From Coenobita brevimanus (Eukaryota > Arthropoda > Malacostraca > Decapoda > Coenobitidae): a stretch of 64,000 nucleotides of DNA. The stretch spans positions 6,557,001-6,621,000 of the forward strand of contig CM064713.1 of NCBI GenBank assembly GCA_032717465.1. The letters run 5' to 3'. Below the pieces are notes generated by a model. That model ran no database searches, had not been told where the DNA came from, and was given only the letters and a program-made list of their open reading frames with translations. Of this stretch, positions 9,983 through 20,205 are shown one piece after another (within the stretch, counting starts at the first letter, position 1; each line of letters starts with the position of its first letter). A program made the translations under genes and the position numbers.

Positions 9983-12900
9983 AGGAAGAAGGAACCAAAG
10001 GCAATGAGCCTGAAAAAATGTTCCTTCCAAGAGAAAAACAAAATACAAGAGAGAGCCAAATTCAAGATCCATTCATTTTGAAATGCCTGGACACACTGCG
10101 TTTGAAAGACTGGAGATCATAGGAAGCTGGAAATACAGATAGAGGGAGACAGTTCCAGAGTTGACCTGTTGCATAAATGAAGGACTGGGAGTAATGGTTA
10201 ACTCTTGCATTAGAGAGTTGGACAGAAAAGGGGTGAGAGTTTGCTGCTACACGGGTGCTACGTGCCCGTCATAGAAGTGGAGGAATGCATGCAGACAGTT
10301 CAGAGGAACAGTGACCATTGAAGTGGCAGTAGAAAAAGAGATAAAGAAGCACCATTGCGGTGAAGAGACAGAGGTTGAAGGGAGTCAGTAAGAGGGGGAG
10401 AGTTAATGAGACGAAAAGCCTTTGACTCCACCCTACTGAGAAGAGCTGTATGTGGGGAGCCTCCCCACACATGAGAGTTGTACTCCACACAGGGAAGGAT
10501 AAAACCCCTGTATAGATTCAACAATTGTGCAGGGGCAAGGAAGGAACGGAGTCGCCTTAGCACACAGAATTGCTTGGAGGCAGATTTTACAAGAGATGTA
10601 ATATGATCTTTCCAAGACAAGTCCCGAGCAAATGAAACCCCAAGCATGCTCAACGATGATACAGGATTAAGTTGTGTATTATTAAACATAAGTGGGTATA
10701 CCTGTGGGAAATTTTGTCGGGTTGATAGGAGCAAAAACTGAGTCTTTGATGCATTAAAAACAACCAGATTATTTTTACCCCAGTCAGAGATACGAGCCAA
10801 GTCAGACATTAGGTGTGCCATAGCCTCATCCCTTGCCTGTTGAAGTAACTGCTGAGATGGACATTGTGGGAATCGATTGGAAAGGTGAAGGGTGGAGTCA
10901 TCAGCGTATGAGTTGATAGGGTTAGATGTACAGCTTAGAAGGTCACTGATGAATAAAAGGAAGAGAGTTGGTGATAGGACAGAGCCCTGAGGAACACCAC
11001 TGTTAATAGATCTAGGAGAAGAATGACAGCCATCTACAACAGCGGCTATAGAACGACCAGAAAGGAAGCTAGAGATGAAAGCACATAAAGAAGGATAGAA
11101 ACCGTAAGAGGGCAGTTTGGAAATTAAAAATTTATGCCAGACTCGATCGAAAGCCTTTGAGATGTCAAGTGCAATGGCAAAGCTTTTGCCAAAGTCCCGA
11201 AAGGAGGATGACCAGGAATCTGAAAGGTTGGTGAGAAGATCGCCTGTGGAGCGTCCCTGACGGAACCCATACTGACGATCAGAAAGAAGGTTGTGATAGG
11301 AAAGATGCTTTAAAATTTTTCTATTAAGAACAGACTCAAAAACTTTTGAGATACAGGATGTTAAAGCAATTGGACGATAGTTAGAGGGATGGGAATGGTC
11401 ACCCTTCTTTGGGACTGGCTGAATGAGAGCAAACTTCCAGCAAGAAGGAAAGGTACAAGTTGACAGACAAAGGCGAAAGAGTTTGCCTAGGCAGGGTGTA
11501 AGCACAGAAGCACAGTTCTTGAGAACAACAGGAGGGACTCCATCAGGCCCATATGCCTTATTAGTACTGAGGCCAGCAATGGCAGAAAATACATCAACTG
11601 AAGAAATTTTAATGTTAGCTATGAGGAAGTCAGAGGGGGGAAATGATGGAGGAACAGCACTGGAATCGTCTAAGGTGTAATTGGAGGAGAAAAACTGAGC
11701 GAAGAGATCTGCTTTATCAGTAGAAGAAATAGCTACAGAGCCATCAGAGTAGAAAAGAGGTGGGAAGGATGATGAGGTGAAGTTGTTAGAAAGGTTTTTG
11801 GCAAGGTGCCAGAAGGAGCGGGAAGAGTTCGAGTTAGAGAGTTGAGAGCATTTTGTATAGGTGAAATTATTTTTAGCAGAGCGAAGAACAGACTTAGCAC
11901 GATTCCGGGCAGAAATGTATAAGAGATGTGATTCAGGGGTGGGTTGGCTCCGGTACCTTTTATAGGCCCTCTCCTTGTTGCGGACAGCATTAGAACAAGC
12001 ATGATTAAACCAAGGCTTTCGTGCATTAGTCAAAGGATATGAGAAAGGAATGTATGCTTCCATGCCCGAGAGAATAATCTCTGTAATGCGCAAGGCACAC
12101 CCAGATGGCTCCCGGCCATGGAAGCAATAATCATTCCAGGGAAAATCAAAGAAGTACTGCCTGAGGGCCTCCCAATCCGCAGCTCCAAAGAGCCAGAGAC
12201 GACGTTTTTTTGGAGGGTCCACAGGCCGTACCGGAGTGATAGGACAGGTTAAGGTGATAAGGTTGTGATTGAAAGAGCCCAACGGAGAGAAAAGATTAAT
12301 AGTGTAAGCAGAAGGATTAGTTGTAAGGAAGAGATCAAGTATGTTGGAGCTCTCTCCAAGGCAGTCAGGGATATGGGTAGGGTGCTGTACAAGCTGCTCT
12401 AGGTCATTAAGGATAGAAAAGGTGTAGGCTTGTTCACCAGGTGGATCAGTTAAAGAAGAGGAGAGCCAAAGACAGTGGTGAATCAGAGAAAGGAGAAATG
12501 GATAGAATGTGTTCCATCGTTGAAGTAAGATAGTCAAAGAATTTTTGATAGTCAGCAGAATTAGGAGATAAGTAAACAGCACAGATATATTTAGTCAGAG
12601 AATGACAGGAAAGCCGAAGCCAGAGTGTAGAGAAATCAGAAGAATCGAGTTCAGGAACACGAGAGCAAGAGAAGTTGTTGCGTATATATACACAACAGCC
12701 ACCTTTGGCTTTGAAATGAGTATAGAGAAAGTAGGAGGATACAGAAAAGGGTTTGCTGTCAGTTGCCTCAGACAGCTGAGTCTCAGTTAGGAAAAGAAGG
12801 TGAGGTTTAGAGAAGGAGAGGTGGTGCTCAACAGAGCGAAAGTTAGAGGAAAGGCCACGAATGTTGCAGAAATGAAGAAGAAGAGAGTCAGACAGTGGTT

Positions 12901-13147
12901 CCAGGCACCCTGAGTCGTCACCAGGAGAGGGGCTGAAGGTGGGGGCATTTTTGGTCCCCCCCCCCCCCCCCCGGGGACTCCGAGGCTATGTTATTTGACG
13001 CCATTTTTTGAAAATTTTGAAAAGGAAGTGTGGTGTGTACTGTGCATGTAGTTTGGTGTTGACAGTTGGAGAAACTTGTATTGGAGAGCATGCTGGTCTA
13101 CTCTCTGTGTTACTGAGACACTGAAAAAGTTCAGCTGTGGGCAGATG
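9983..13147 (-). mobile_element. LINE D, near full length
   Basis: This minus-strand non-LTR retrotransposon of about 3.2 kb has an EN-RT protein and a long 5' leader. The leader (about 12960-13147) is homologous to the leader of LINE E at 43900-44030; both carry GAGAGCATGCTGG and CTACTCTCTGTGT. The leader also has a C-run at about 12957-12972. The 3' end (GGTTCCTTCTTCCTC) matches the other D copies, which continue into poly(A). Other D copies are at 18858-19558, 21832-22459, 36267-37027 and 47785-48386. I place it in the jockey/CR1/L2 group without certainty. Confidence 0.75.
10300..12582 (-). pseudogene. LINE D endonuclease-RT protein, 760-codon open frame
   Basis: This encodes the replication protein of LINE D. 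The central and C-terminal parts are well preserved. RT motifs include NKAYGPDGVPPVVLKN, NYRPIALTSCISKVFE, ALDISKAFDRVWHK, SGVPQGSVLSPTLF and the catalytic SYADDSTLHLS. A conserved C-terminal region follows with FILPCVEYNSHVWGGSPHT. The reading frame is lost near 10330, where an extra T shifts the frame relative to the copies at 36270 and 47785. The N-terminal endonuclease lies in another frame at about 12480-12930 (CNIRGLSSN, LFLTETQLSE, GGCCVYIRN). The G-D-F-N metal-binding motif expected near 12480-12490 is missing, so this copy is inactive. Confidence 0.8.
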
Positions 13148-13149
13148 GG

Positions 13150-13952
13150 CTAGTTACTAGGTGACATGGGCCTCTCTGGGGAAGCCCCATCACCTATGCC
13201 AAAGCCCTCGAAGTTGAACTCAGGCTCCAGCACCTCCACTTCCTCTCTGTCCACTTCTCCTCCTTCATCCACCCCTGCTTGCACATCCAAGTTTTGAAGA
13301 ACAGCAGCCACATTCTGTCTCTCATGAAAATATCGTGTGATCTGGGCTTGTCTCTGCTCCTGTATGTTTCTGTTGTAGATGACCATCACTTGAGACTTCA
13401 GATCACTCAAGGTCGATAGGATGTTGGTAACCTCAGGCATAGTCCTGGTGTATGCACCAAAGGTGGTTGCCATGTCGGTTATGGTGGACAGGGTGTGGGA
13501 CAATTTCTGCGTGCTCATCTTGCCATCTGCTGTGTGCTCTGGCCTTTCATTATCCTCTTCACTAGAGTTCATCTCTTCTTCTGTTATGTCTACCACACCT
13601 GCGTCTAGGTCGTTGTGTGTCAAGTGTTGTCTTACAGCTGTTTCGTCCACCTCTGCTGCATCTTCGCATCTTCTTCCCTCTGCCGCTCACCTTCCACAGT
13701 CAGGTGAGGGAAAAGTTTCTTCCATCCGTGTGCTATAGTGGCTGGGGTAATTTTGTTCCAGCTTTCAACCATGGTATCCACTGCATTTTTTATGTTGAAA
13801 TCCTTCCAGAACTGACTTGTTGTCTTGGCAGGTCGAGAATCGGCAGATGGTGGCGGGGGTGTGGATGCGCTAGGAGACTGGTCTGGCCTTGAGGACGGGC
13901 CCAGTCTGGACTCCTCTGGACTAGTTTGTGACTGTTCCGGCCTGGGAGACAT
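13150..13952 (-). pseudogene. Tigger transposase C-terminal region (third Tigger)
   Basis: On the minus strand, 13952-13632 reads a Pro/Ser-rich linker and then TSQFWKDFNIKNAVDTMVES and a KKLFPHL motif, typical after the DDE core of Tigger proteins. From about 13650 the same protein continues in another frame to a stop at 13150, with a Gln-rich segment (QEQRQAQITRYFHERQNV) and an acidic tail. The frame change coincides with an 8-bp tandem duplication (GCATCTTC twice, 13658-13673, plus-strand reading), which alone explains it. The stop lies only a few bases from the LINE D leader. Confidence 0.75.
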
Positions 13953-13967
13953 TGCTGCTGGTGTAGC

Positions 13968-15028
13968 CTATGGACTGCTGGGAAGGTCCTGAGACTCTGG
14001 AGCAGCTATGGGTGTGTGGTGTGGGTCGTCGCTGCCGTCAGAATCTTCCTCTTCTTCCTGAATCTGCCGCTGAATTGTGCTGTCACTTGTCTCTTTCCTG
14101 AGTCTGTCATGCAACTTACAGTAGAACATGTTCTTAAGGCTGGCGATGATCTCTTGGTCTAGAGGTTGGAGTTTTGAAGTTGTATTGGGCAGTAAAAATA
14201 CAACATGGACATCCGGGTGACAGGCATTAAGATATTTGGCATGTGCTCTTGCATTATCCATAAAACGGACAATCTTAAATGCCAGATTCACTTTCCTGCA
14301 GTGCTTCTGTGCGTCAGGGACGAAATACTGGTCGAACCAGTCATGCGACAGACTCTTGACCATGTAGCCTCGCAGTGTGACCTCCCAGTAAACACTGAGA
14401 TTTTTCATGTTGCAGTGTCTATAGGGTCGAGGTTTATGGAATTTGTGGATAATTAGTGGCTTCATCTTGTGTGAGCCAGAATCGTTGCAAGTAAGATCCT
14501 CAGACGCTCTTTATTCATCTTCGTGCCGACTGCCTATCTCTGTCCCTTTGTCAGGTACGTGTATCTTGCCGACCGCTTCCAGAAGATGCCAGTTTCATCG
14601 CAATTATAGACCTGGTGCCATGAAAACCCGCCCTCCTCAACAATCTTGCGTACCTCCTCTGGAAAGCTAGCAGCCCCATCTATGTCAACAGAGGTTGCCT
14701 CACTGTGATAAGCGATGCACCTCACCTCACACCTTTTCTTAAACCTCCACCCTGACAAAGCTCTAAACATGGGTGGCAGGTTTAAATTCTTATTCCTGCA
14801 AACTGCGGCATATATCCTTAATGCCTCATCCTTGATGGCCCTGGTAGAGATGCTCACACCCGCCCGGCTCTGACTGTCAAGCCAATGGACAAGGTATCCT
14901 TCTGTTATGGCCATGAAATGTCTTACCACAGACGACCCCACAATCACTGTCTTGTTGGACAGGAAGAACTTAGTCCAGATCGTAACCTTTGGACAATTAC
15001 TGGCACAAACACACATGCATAACAGCAC
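13968..15028 (-). pseudogene. Tigger transposase second DNA-binding domain and DDE core (third Tigger)
   Basis: On the minus strand, 15028-14534 holds a Tc5/CENP-B-type domain (YLVHWLDSQSRAGVSISTRA, LSGWRFKKRC) and the first catalytic Asp in YNCDETGIFWKR. A TAG stop follows after LTKGQR. A shift then leads to 14465-13968, with the second Asp in RFMDNARAHAK and the third in LQPLDQEIIASLKNMF. The stop plus frame change between them show decay. The protein is clearly different from the transposases at 1566 and 34934 (shorter, KNMFY after the third Asp), so it is another Tigger subfamily. Confidence 0.8.
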
Positions 15029-15078
15029 CGAAAAATCAACTGTACACAGAAGAAATAATTTGGTTTAATTTTTTTATA

Positions 15079-15426
15079 AGGCTTAGTCGGTAGAGAGGTG
15101 GCTTGCAGTCACAAGGGACCCAGGTTCAAATCCCCGCTGGGGCAGGGAACAGTTTATGGATTTGAATTTAATTAAATCAGGCTTTACTGATCTACCAGAA
15201 GACCCGCCAACATGTCGTAAAAATACCCCCGCTAATACCAATACACCAGTCCTGTATGAGACAGCCCTAGCATGTATTCAATATGGACGGTGGGTGTTAG
15301 TGCCGAAGTGGTGACATGTAGAGGTGTATGGCATGTAGGTGGACTGCTGGGCCTTGATAGCAGGCTGTGAAGCCTATGCCCAGAGTATTTAAAAAAAAAA
15401 AAAAAAGAAAAAAAAGAAAAAAAAAG
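15079..15426 (+). mobile_element. tRNA-derived SINE (SINE1)
   Basis: A-box-like TTAGTCGGTAGAGAGG near 15083 and B-box-like GGTTCAAATCC near 15122 are spaced as in a tRNA-derived RNA polymerase III promoter. A tRNA-unrelated body of about 250 bp follows, then an A-rich tail (15390-15426). A second copy in reverse orientation is at 44170-44512. No LINE in this window shows an obviously matching 3' end, so its partner LINE is unknown. Confidence 0.75.
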
Positions 15427-15528
15427 TACACCATTAAGGGTATAATGTACAGTAACTTTATGAGTACAGTAACCAAACACACATGCATAAAGGCACCAGA
15501 AAATCAACTGTACACAAGAAATAATCTG
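15427..15528. repeat. Duplicated intron segment
   Basis: 15426-15477 matches 16398-16450 (shared AAGGGTATAATGTACAGTAA). 15478-15527 matches 15009-15060 (shared ACACATGCATAA and AAATCAACTGTACACA). The order suggests a tandem duplication of Tigger intron sequence, into which the SINE and LINE A later inserted. Confidence 0.6.
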
Positions 15529-15529
15529 A

Positions 15530-16374
15530 GGATAGTGTTTGGAAACTCCCTGTACTGTTGTTTGCAGATGATACTGTGTTGTTGAGTGAAGACGAAGGGG
15601 AGCTGCAAGGCTTGGTGGATGAGTTTGAGAGAGTGTGTAAGAAACGGAACCTAAAGGTGAATGTAGGGAAGAGTAAAGTGATGGTCTTTGAGAGAGGTGA
15701 AGTTAGTGAATGTACAGCGAGGTTAGATGGTGAGGAATTGGAAAATGTGAGTACGTTTAAGTATTTGGGTAGTGTGATGAGTAAGGATGGAGGTTTGGAG
15801 GGTGAAGTGCTTGAAAGGGTACAGCAGGGAAGAAAGGTTGCTGGTTCCTTGAAAGCAGTGATAAGAAACAGGGAAGTGAGCATGGAAGTGAAAAAGTTAC
15901 TACATGACAGTATTGTGATACCAACTCTAACGTACGGAAGTGAAGCTTGGACATTGTTGGAAGGACACAAGTCAAGAGTGAGAGCAGTGGAAATGAGTTA
16001 TTTAAGAGGAGCCTGTGGAGTCACGTGGAGAGACAGGCTGACGAATGAGGATATAAAGGAGCGTTGTGGTGTGGATGTGGATGTGATAGGAAGCGTTATG
16101 AGGAACACACTGAGGTGGTTTGGCCATGTGGAGAGGATGGAGGGTGAGAGACTGACGAAGAGAGTGTATGTGAGTGAGGTGGAGGGGGGAAGAGGGAGGG
16201 GGAGGCCGAGGATGAGATGGAGGGATGGGGTGGAGAGGTATATGAGAGAGGGGGGTGTGAGTTGGGAGCAGGGCAGTGAAATGGCGGGGGACAGGGTGAC
16301 TTGGAGGCGATTTGTTTGTGGCCACCCCAAACGGGATTGAGGCGTCTGGCAATAGATAGATAGATAGATTAATT
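15530..16374 (+). pseudogene. LINE A 5'-truncated copy (RT end and C-terminus)
   Basis: The open frame 15558-16340 (260 codons) starts inside the RT, with MFADDTVLLSEDEGELQGL. It runs through the conserved LINE A C-terminus (KYLGSVMSKDGGLEG, YLRGACGVTWRDR, RWFGHVERMEGER, GRGRGRPRMRWRDGV) to VCGHPKRD. The 3' end is CAAACGGGATTGAGGCGTCT, then GGCAATAG and a GATA run. This marks subfamily A2, shared with 37898-38273 and 41267-42745. The copy lacks everything upstream of the catalytic FADD. Confidence 0.85.
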
Positions 16375-16619
16375 TTTTTATGAGGCAACACTTAAACAGT
16401 ACACCCTTAAGGGTATAATGTACAGTAACTTTATAAGTACAGTAACCAACGTTAACAATTTTCATTACAGTACAGTACTGTATATTATTAATGTGAACGT
16501 GGAAAACAAAATCGATTGTGTAATTGGAATTAATGTTGTGAAGAACGTAGAAAATTTTTAATATCTGAGAACGATTGTATCATCAAATGGATCATTAAAC
16601 AATGAAATTTAAATCTTAT

Positions 16620-17151
16620 TTAACATGCACTCACCAGCCTTTTGAGAGTTTCCATGTTCTTCCTGAGGGTCCTTACAGTGCTTTCAGGAGCCCCTATCAG
16701 GTAATGTATTTCAGGGGCTGTCAACCCCTCCTGAAGGAGCTGCAAAATCCTTCCCTTGTCGGCCGCTGAATACCGCCGATGTTTCTGGCCAACCCTGTAA
16801 GCCCTCTTCTCCTTAGGCCACTGCAGTGGCCCTGCAACATCCCTCCCACCTCGTTGCTCTGCGTGCTGTACTTCACTGGCGCACTCCATCGCAAATGTCA
16901 AAGCGCGGTCATCCAGGTGTGGGTTGGGAAGCCACGAGCCATGAGACGAGCACAGCACAAAAACAAGCAATGGTGTGTGGGTCTGTAGCACCGCCGCTGT
17001 ATTGGCAGAGTGCAGGGTGGTCGCAAGACGGCCGCCAACAAATTAGCGTCGGTATGCGTCGTCGGCTGCCAGCTGGGAGCATCGAAATGTAGGGAAATTC
17101 GCGAATTGTGAGACAGCTTGGAAACTTTTTCTTGCCCCCAAAACGAGGCAT
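16620..17151 (-). pseudogene. Tigger transposase N-terminal helix-turn-helix (third Tigger)
   Basis: The start at 17149-17151 opens MPRFGGKKKFPSC, then the frame changes. The domain itself reads HRRYSAADKGRILQLLQEGL, APEIHYLIGAPESTVRTL and RKNMETLKRL, a CENP-B-N/psq-type DNA-binding helix-turn-helix. A GT donor follows immediately. Upstream of the start the sequence changes to LINE G, so the element's 5' terminus is displaced and I could not identify it. A long low-complexity linker lies between start and domain. Confidence 0.65.
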
Positions 17152-17159
17152 CTAAGTAA

Positions 17160-17898
17160 AATGTGTTGAAATAAGAGGACTTACCGTACTTTGAAGGGTA
17201 GGGTGGAAAAAGTGGTGGAGGCTATGAGTAGGAGGCAGGTGGATATTGGTTGTATACAGGTTAGGTACAGGAGAGGGTCGGCCACAATGATTGCCGAGAA
17301 GGACCGCAGATACAAGATGTTTTGGCGTGGAAGTGATGATGGATAAGGTCACGTGGTTGTGCTGGTTGAGGAAAAATGGATGGAAAGCATCACGAATGTA
17401 ATAAGTGAATGAAAGGATTATTGCAGGGAAAATACTGCTGAGTATCCTAATTTCACTGATATTGGTGTATGCTCCACAGGCTGGTTTGGATGATAATGGA
17501 AAAGATTCCAGGATGACTTAATACATGTGGTAAGTGGTATGGGAGATGATGATGAGCGTAGTTTTGGGAAGGGACCTAAATGATCATGTGGGTGAAGCTC
17601 AAGAATATGAAGATACATGGAGGATGCGCATATGGTACGAGTAATGTGGAACGGGAAAGGATACACGAATTAAGGGAAGCAATGAAGATGATTGGATATC
17701 AACATGCAATTTTGGAATTGAGAGAGTTGGCTGACAAGTGAGACAGTGGGACGTAGTAGCCAGACTGACTATTTTCCAGTCACGAGGGCTGATATGAGTT
17801 TGTGAGGGATGCTAGTTATTGGGAGTGAAGAGTGTGTGCAGCAATACAAATTACTGATATGTGATTTGGTGCTTAAGGAGCAGCTGGTGAAGAAGAGG
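17160..17898 (+). pseudogene. LINE G endonuclease region
   Basis: This plus-strand, heavily decayed AP-type endonuclease of a non-LTR retrotransposon can be followed through several frames: GRVEKVVEAMSRRQVDIGCI near the start, DRRYKMFWRGSDDG near 17315, and SEECVQQYKLLICDLVLKEQ near 17830-17880. It is cut at 17898 by LINE H, with GTGAAGAAGAGG at 17887-17898 and again at 18471-18482. The rest of LINE G continues at 18483. Clade not assigned. Confidence 0.6.
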
Positions 17899-18470
17899 TG
17901 GTGTTATATCAGATGATGGAGGAAGTGAGAAGGAAACTGTAAGAAGAATTGGTATTGCTAAAAGAGCTTTCGGACGAATGAGAAAAATTTTAACTAACAT
18001 AACTATGAATATGGACATGAAGAAGTGTGTTGAAATGTTTTGTCTGGTCAACACTATTATATGGGTGTGAAACGTGGACAGTAAGGAAGAAAATGAGAGA
18101 GATTACAAGCAGCTGAGGTATGGTTTCTGAGAAGAATGATGCGAATATCATGGATAGAAAAAATAACAAATGAAGAAGTTCTGAGAAGAGCAGGAGTGGA
18201 AAGAGAAATGATGAAGACTATAAGGAAAAGACAGATGGAATTTTTGGGACATGTTATAAAAGAACCTGAAAATGACTGTTTACTTAGAAATACAGAGGGA
18301 AGAAGAGTGTCAGGAAGAAAACGATTAAAGTATATGGATTGTATAAGAAGCGACTTACAAGGAAGAATCAGCAATGTGGAGTTAATCAGGACAGCTGAAA
18401 ATAGAGGAAGATGGCGCTCCATGGCCGCTAATGTCACACAACCGGCACTTCGGTAAAGGTAAAGGTAAAA
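17899..18470 (+). pseudogene. LINE H 3' fragment (RTE-like C-terminus)
   Basis: The fragment starts inside the C-terminal part of an RT protein (ETVRRIGIAKRAFGRMRKIL) and runs to RRMMRISWIEKITNEEVLRR, RQMEFLGHVIKE and a terminal SMAANVTQPALR, in two or three frames. The best open piece is 18136-18456. The 3' end is GGTAAAGGTAAAGGTAAAAG, a short-repeat tail of the kind seen in RTE-type LINEs. It is bounded by a 12-bp target duplication (GTGAAGAAGAGG), so it is a clean insertion into LINE G. Confidence 0.75.
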
Positions 18471-18482
18471 GTGAAGAAGAGG

Positions 18483-18857
18483 ATCTATGCACCTAGGAGG
18501 AAAACATGGAAGTTGAAAAGCCAAGCAGTCAGGGGGGTATGCCTTATATAGTAAGATGAGTAGAGTTGTGGCTGAACAGAGAGATGTTGACAGAAATGTA
18601 AATGAACAGTACAGAGCTCTCAAGAACAATCTCCTGAGAGTTACTGACTCAGAATGTAGATGGACAATGGTCCCAACAAGACATACGGTAACATGGTGGT
18701 GGGATGAGGGTGTAGAAGTTGCAGTTAAGGAGAAATGACTTTTCCGGGAATGGAAAAAGGGTGATAAAAGAGAAAAATATTTTGCTGCCAAATGTAGGGC
18801 TAGAAAGCAGGTATACAGGGCAAAATCTGGGTCTCAGACATTTACTGGATAACCTAG
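18483..18857 (+). pseudogene. LINE G linker between endonuclease and RT
   Basis: This resumes LINE G directly after the LINE H target duplication. It reads YAPRRKTWKLKSQAVRG, then VVAEQRDVDRNVNEQYRALK and VTWWWDEGVEVAVKEK, with a stop and a final AKCRARKQVYRAKSG. The TWWW-x-E-V and KCRARKQVYRAK motifs are typical of the segment between EN and RT in several LINE clades. It is cut by the LINE D tail (T-run from 18858). Confidence 0.6.
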
Positions 18858-19558
18858 TTTTTTTTTTTTTTTTTTTTTTTTTATGCGAGGAAGAAGAAAC
18901 CAAAGGCCATGAGCCTGCAGTAACAGTTCCCTCCAAGAGAAAAACAAAATACAATAGAGAGCCAAATTCAAGATCCGTTCATTTTGAGATGCCTGGACAC
19001 ACTGCATTTGAAAGACTGGAGATCATAGGCAGCAGGAAATACAGACAGAGGGAGATGGTTCCAGAGCTGACCTGTTGCATAAATGAAAGACTGGGAGTAA
19101 CGGTTAACTCCTGCATTAGAGAGTTGGACAGAAAAGGGATGAGAGTTTGCTACTAGACGGGTGCTACGCGGCCATCGTAGAGGTGGAGGAATGCAAGCAG
19201 ACAGTTCAGAGGAGCAGTGACCATTAAAGTAGCAATAGAAAAGAGATAAAGATGCAACAGTGCGGCGAAGAGACAGAGGTTGAAGGGAGTCAGTAAGAGG
19301 AGGAGTTAATGAGACGAAAAGCCTTTGACTCCACCCTATTGAGAAGAGCTGTATGTGGGGAGCCTCCCCACACATGAGAGTTGTACTCCACACAGGGGCG
19401 GATAAAACCCCTGTATAGAGTCAACAATTGTGCAGGGGTAAAGAAAGAGCGGAGTCGGCTTAGCACACCCAATCTCTTGGAAGCAGATTTTACAAGAGAT
19501 GTAATATGATCTTTCCAAGATAAGTCCCGAGTAAATGAAACCCCAAGCATGTTCAAAG
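18858..19558 (-). pseudogene. LINE D 3' fragment
   Basis: This minus-strand piece has poly(A) (T-run 18858-18882), the D 3' end and the C-terminal protein. The protein appears as two overlapping frames: 19556-19290 (RDLSWKDHITSLVKSASKRL, RPCVEYNSHVWGGSPHT) and 19393-18968 (HCSSELSACIPP, YATGQLWNHLPLSVFPAAYD). A frame change near 19300 separates them. It is inserted in LINE G and begins at the LGVSF region of the D protein. Confidence 0.8.
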
Positions 19559-20205
19559 GAAGTAATTGTTTTCAAAGTGGTAAACCTGATGAAGAGGGAA
19601 AACAGGGATGTCATAGGTGAGCAGTGTGTGAAGAATGATGAGGGAAAGGTAGTAGTGGACGGTAGGGATGTTAAAGATGCCTGGAGAGGGCATTATAATC
19701 GGCTGCTGAAGGAGGAGGTTGACTGGAACAGGGAAAGTCTGTCAGCCAATCCATTGTTCGGTCCTTGGCCTTGCATTGATGCTGCTACTGCAAGCAGGAC
19801 AATAAACAGGATGCAGCTGGGGAAGGTAGCAAGTGTATTGTCTGGGCTGACTGCTGAAATGCTAAAGGCCTCAGGAGATAGAGGAGCGGGGTTAGTTACT
19901 GATTTAATAAATAAATTATATATGGGTGTGCTGTCCAAGATGACTGGCTGAAGAATGTGACTGTAAATGTGTACAAAAGGAAGGGTGATGCTCTGGAAAG
20001 TGGAAATTACTGGGGCATAAAACTTTTGGACCAGGTACTGAAGGTAATGGAGAGGGTCCAAGAAGGTAGGATTAGGGAAAGCGAATCCTGATGAGATGCT
20101 GGTTGGGTTTATGCCAGGCAGAGGGATCATATTCATTGTCCACCAGCTTCAGGAAAAATATATAGGAAAAGAAATGGGTTCTGTACTTTGTTTTTGTTGA
20201 TATGG
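19559..20205 (+). pseudogene. LINE G RT, first part
   Basis: This open piece (to 19951) reads EGKVVVDGRDVKDAWRGHYN and ATASRTINRMQLGKVASVLS, then LTAEMLKASGD, equivalent to the KAxGxDGI entry of RT. After a stop the frame continues to MPGRGIIFIVHQLQEKYIGK and ends at a tract matching VLYF-FVDME. Expected RT order is kept. It is broken at 20205 by the 20206-21755 insert and resumes at 21764. Confidence 0.65.

Larger units (their letters stand above)
15002..16634 (-). other. Probable intron of the third Tigger, filled with insertions
   Basis: At 16635, minus strand, the helix-turn-helix exon ends AAAAGGCTG followed by GTGAGTGCAT, a canonical donor. The downstream domain resumes near 15000 after TGTTTGTGCCAG, though the phase at that acceptor does not fit simply. 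The interval contains a SINE (15079-15426), duplicated intron sequence (15427-15528 and 16375-16450) and a LINE A copy. 16450-16620 is A/T-rich with nothing else visible. Confidence 0.5.
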
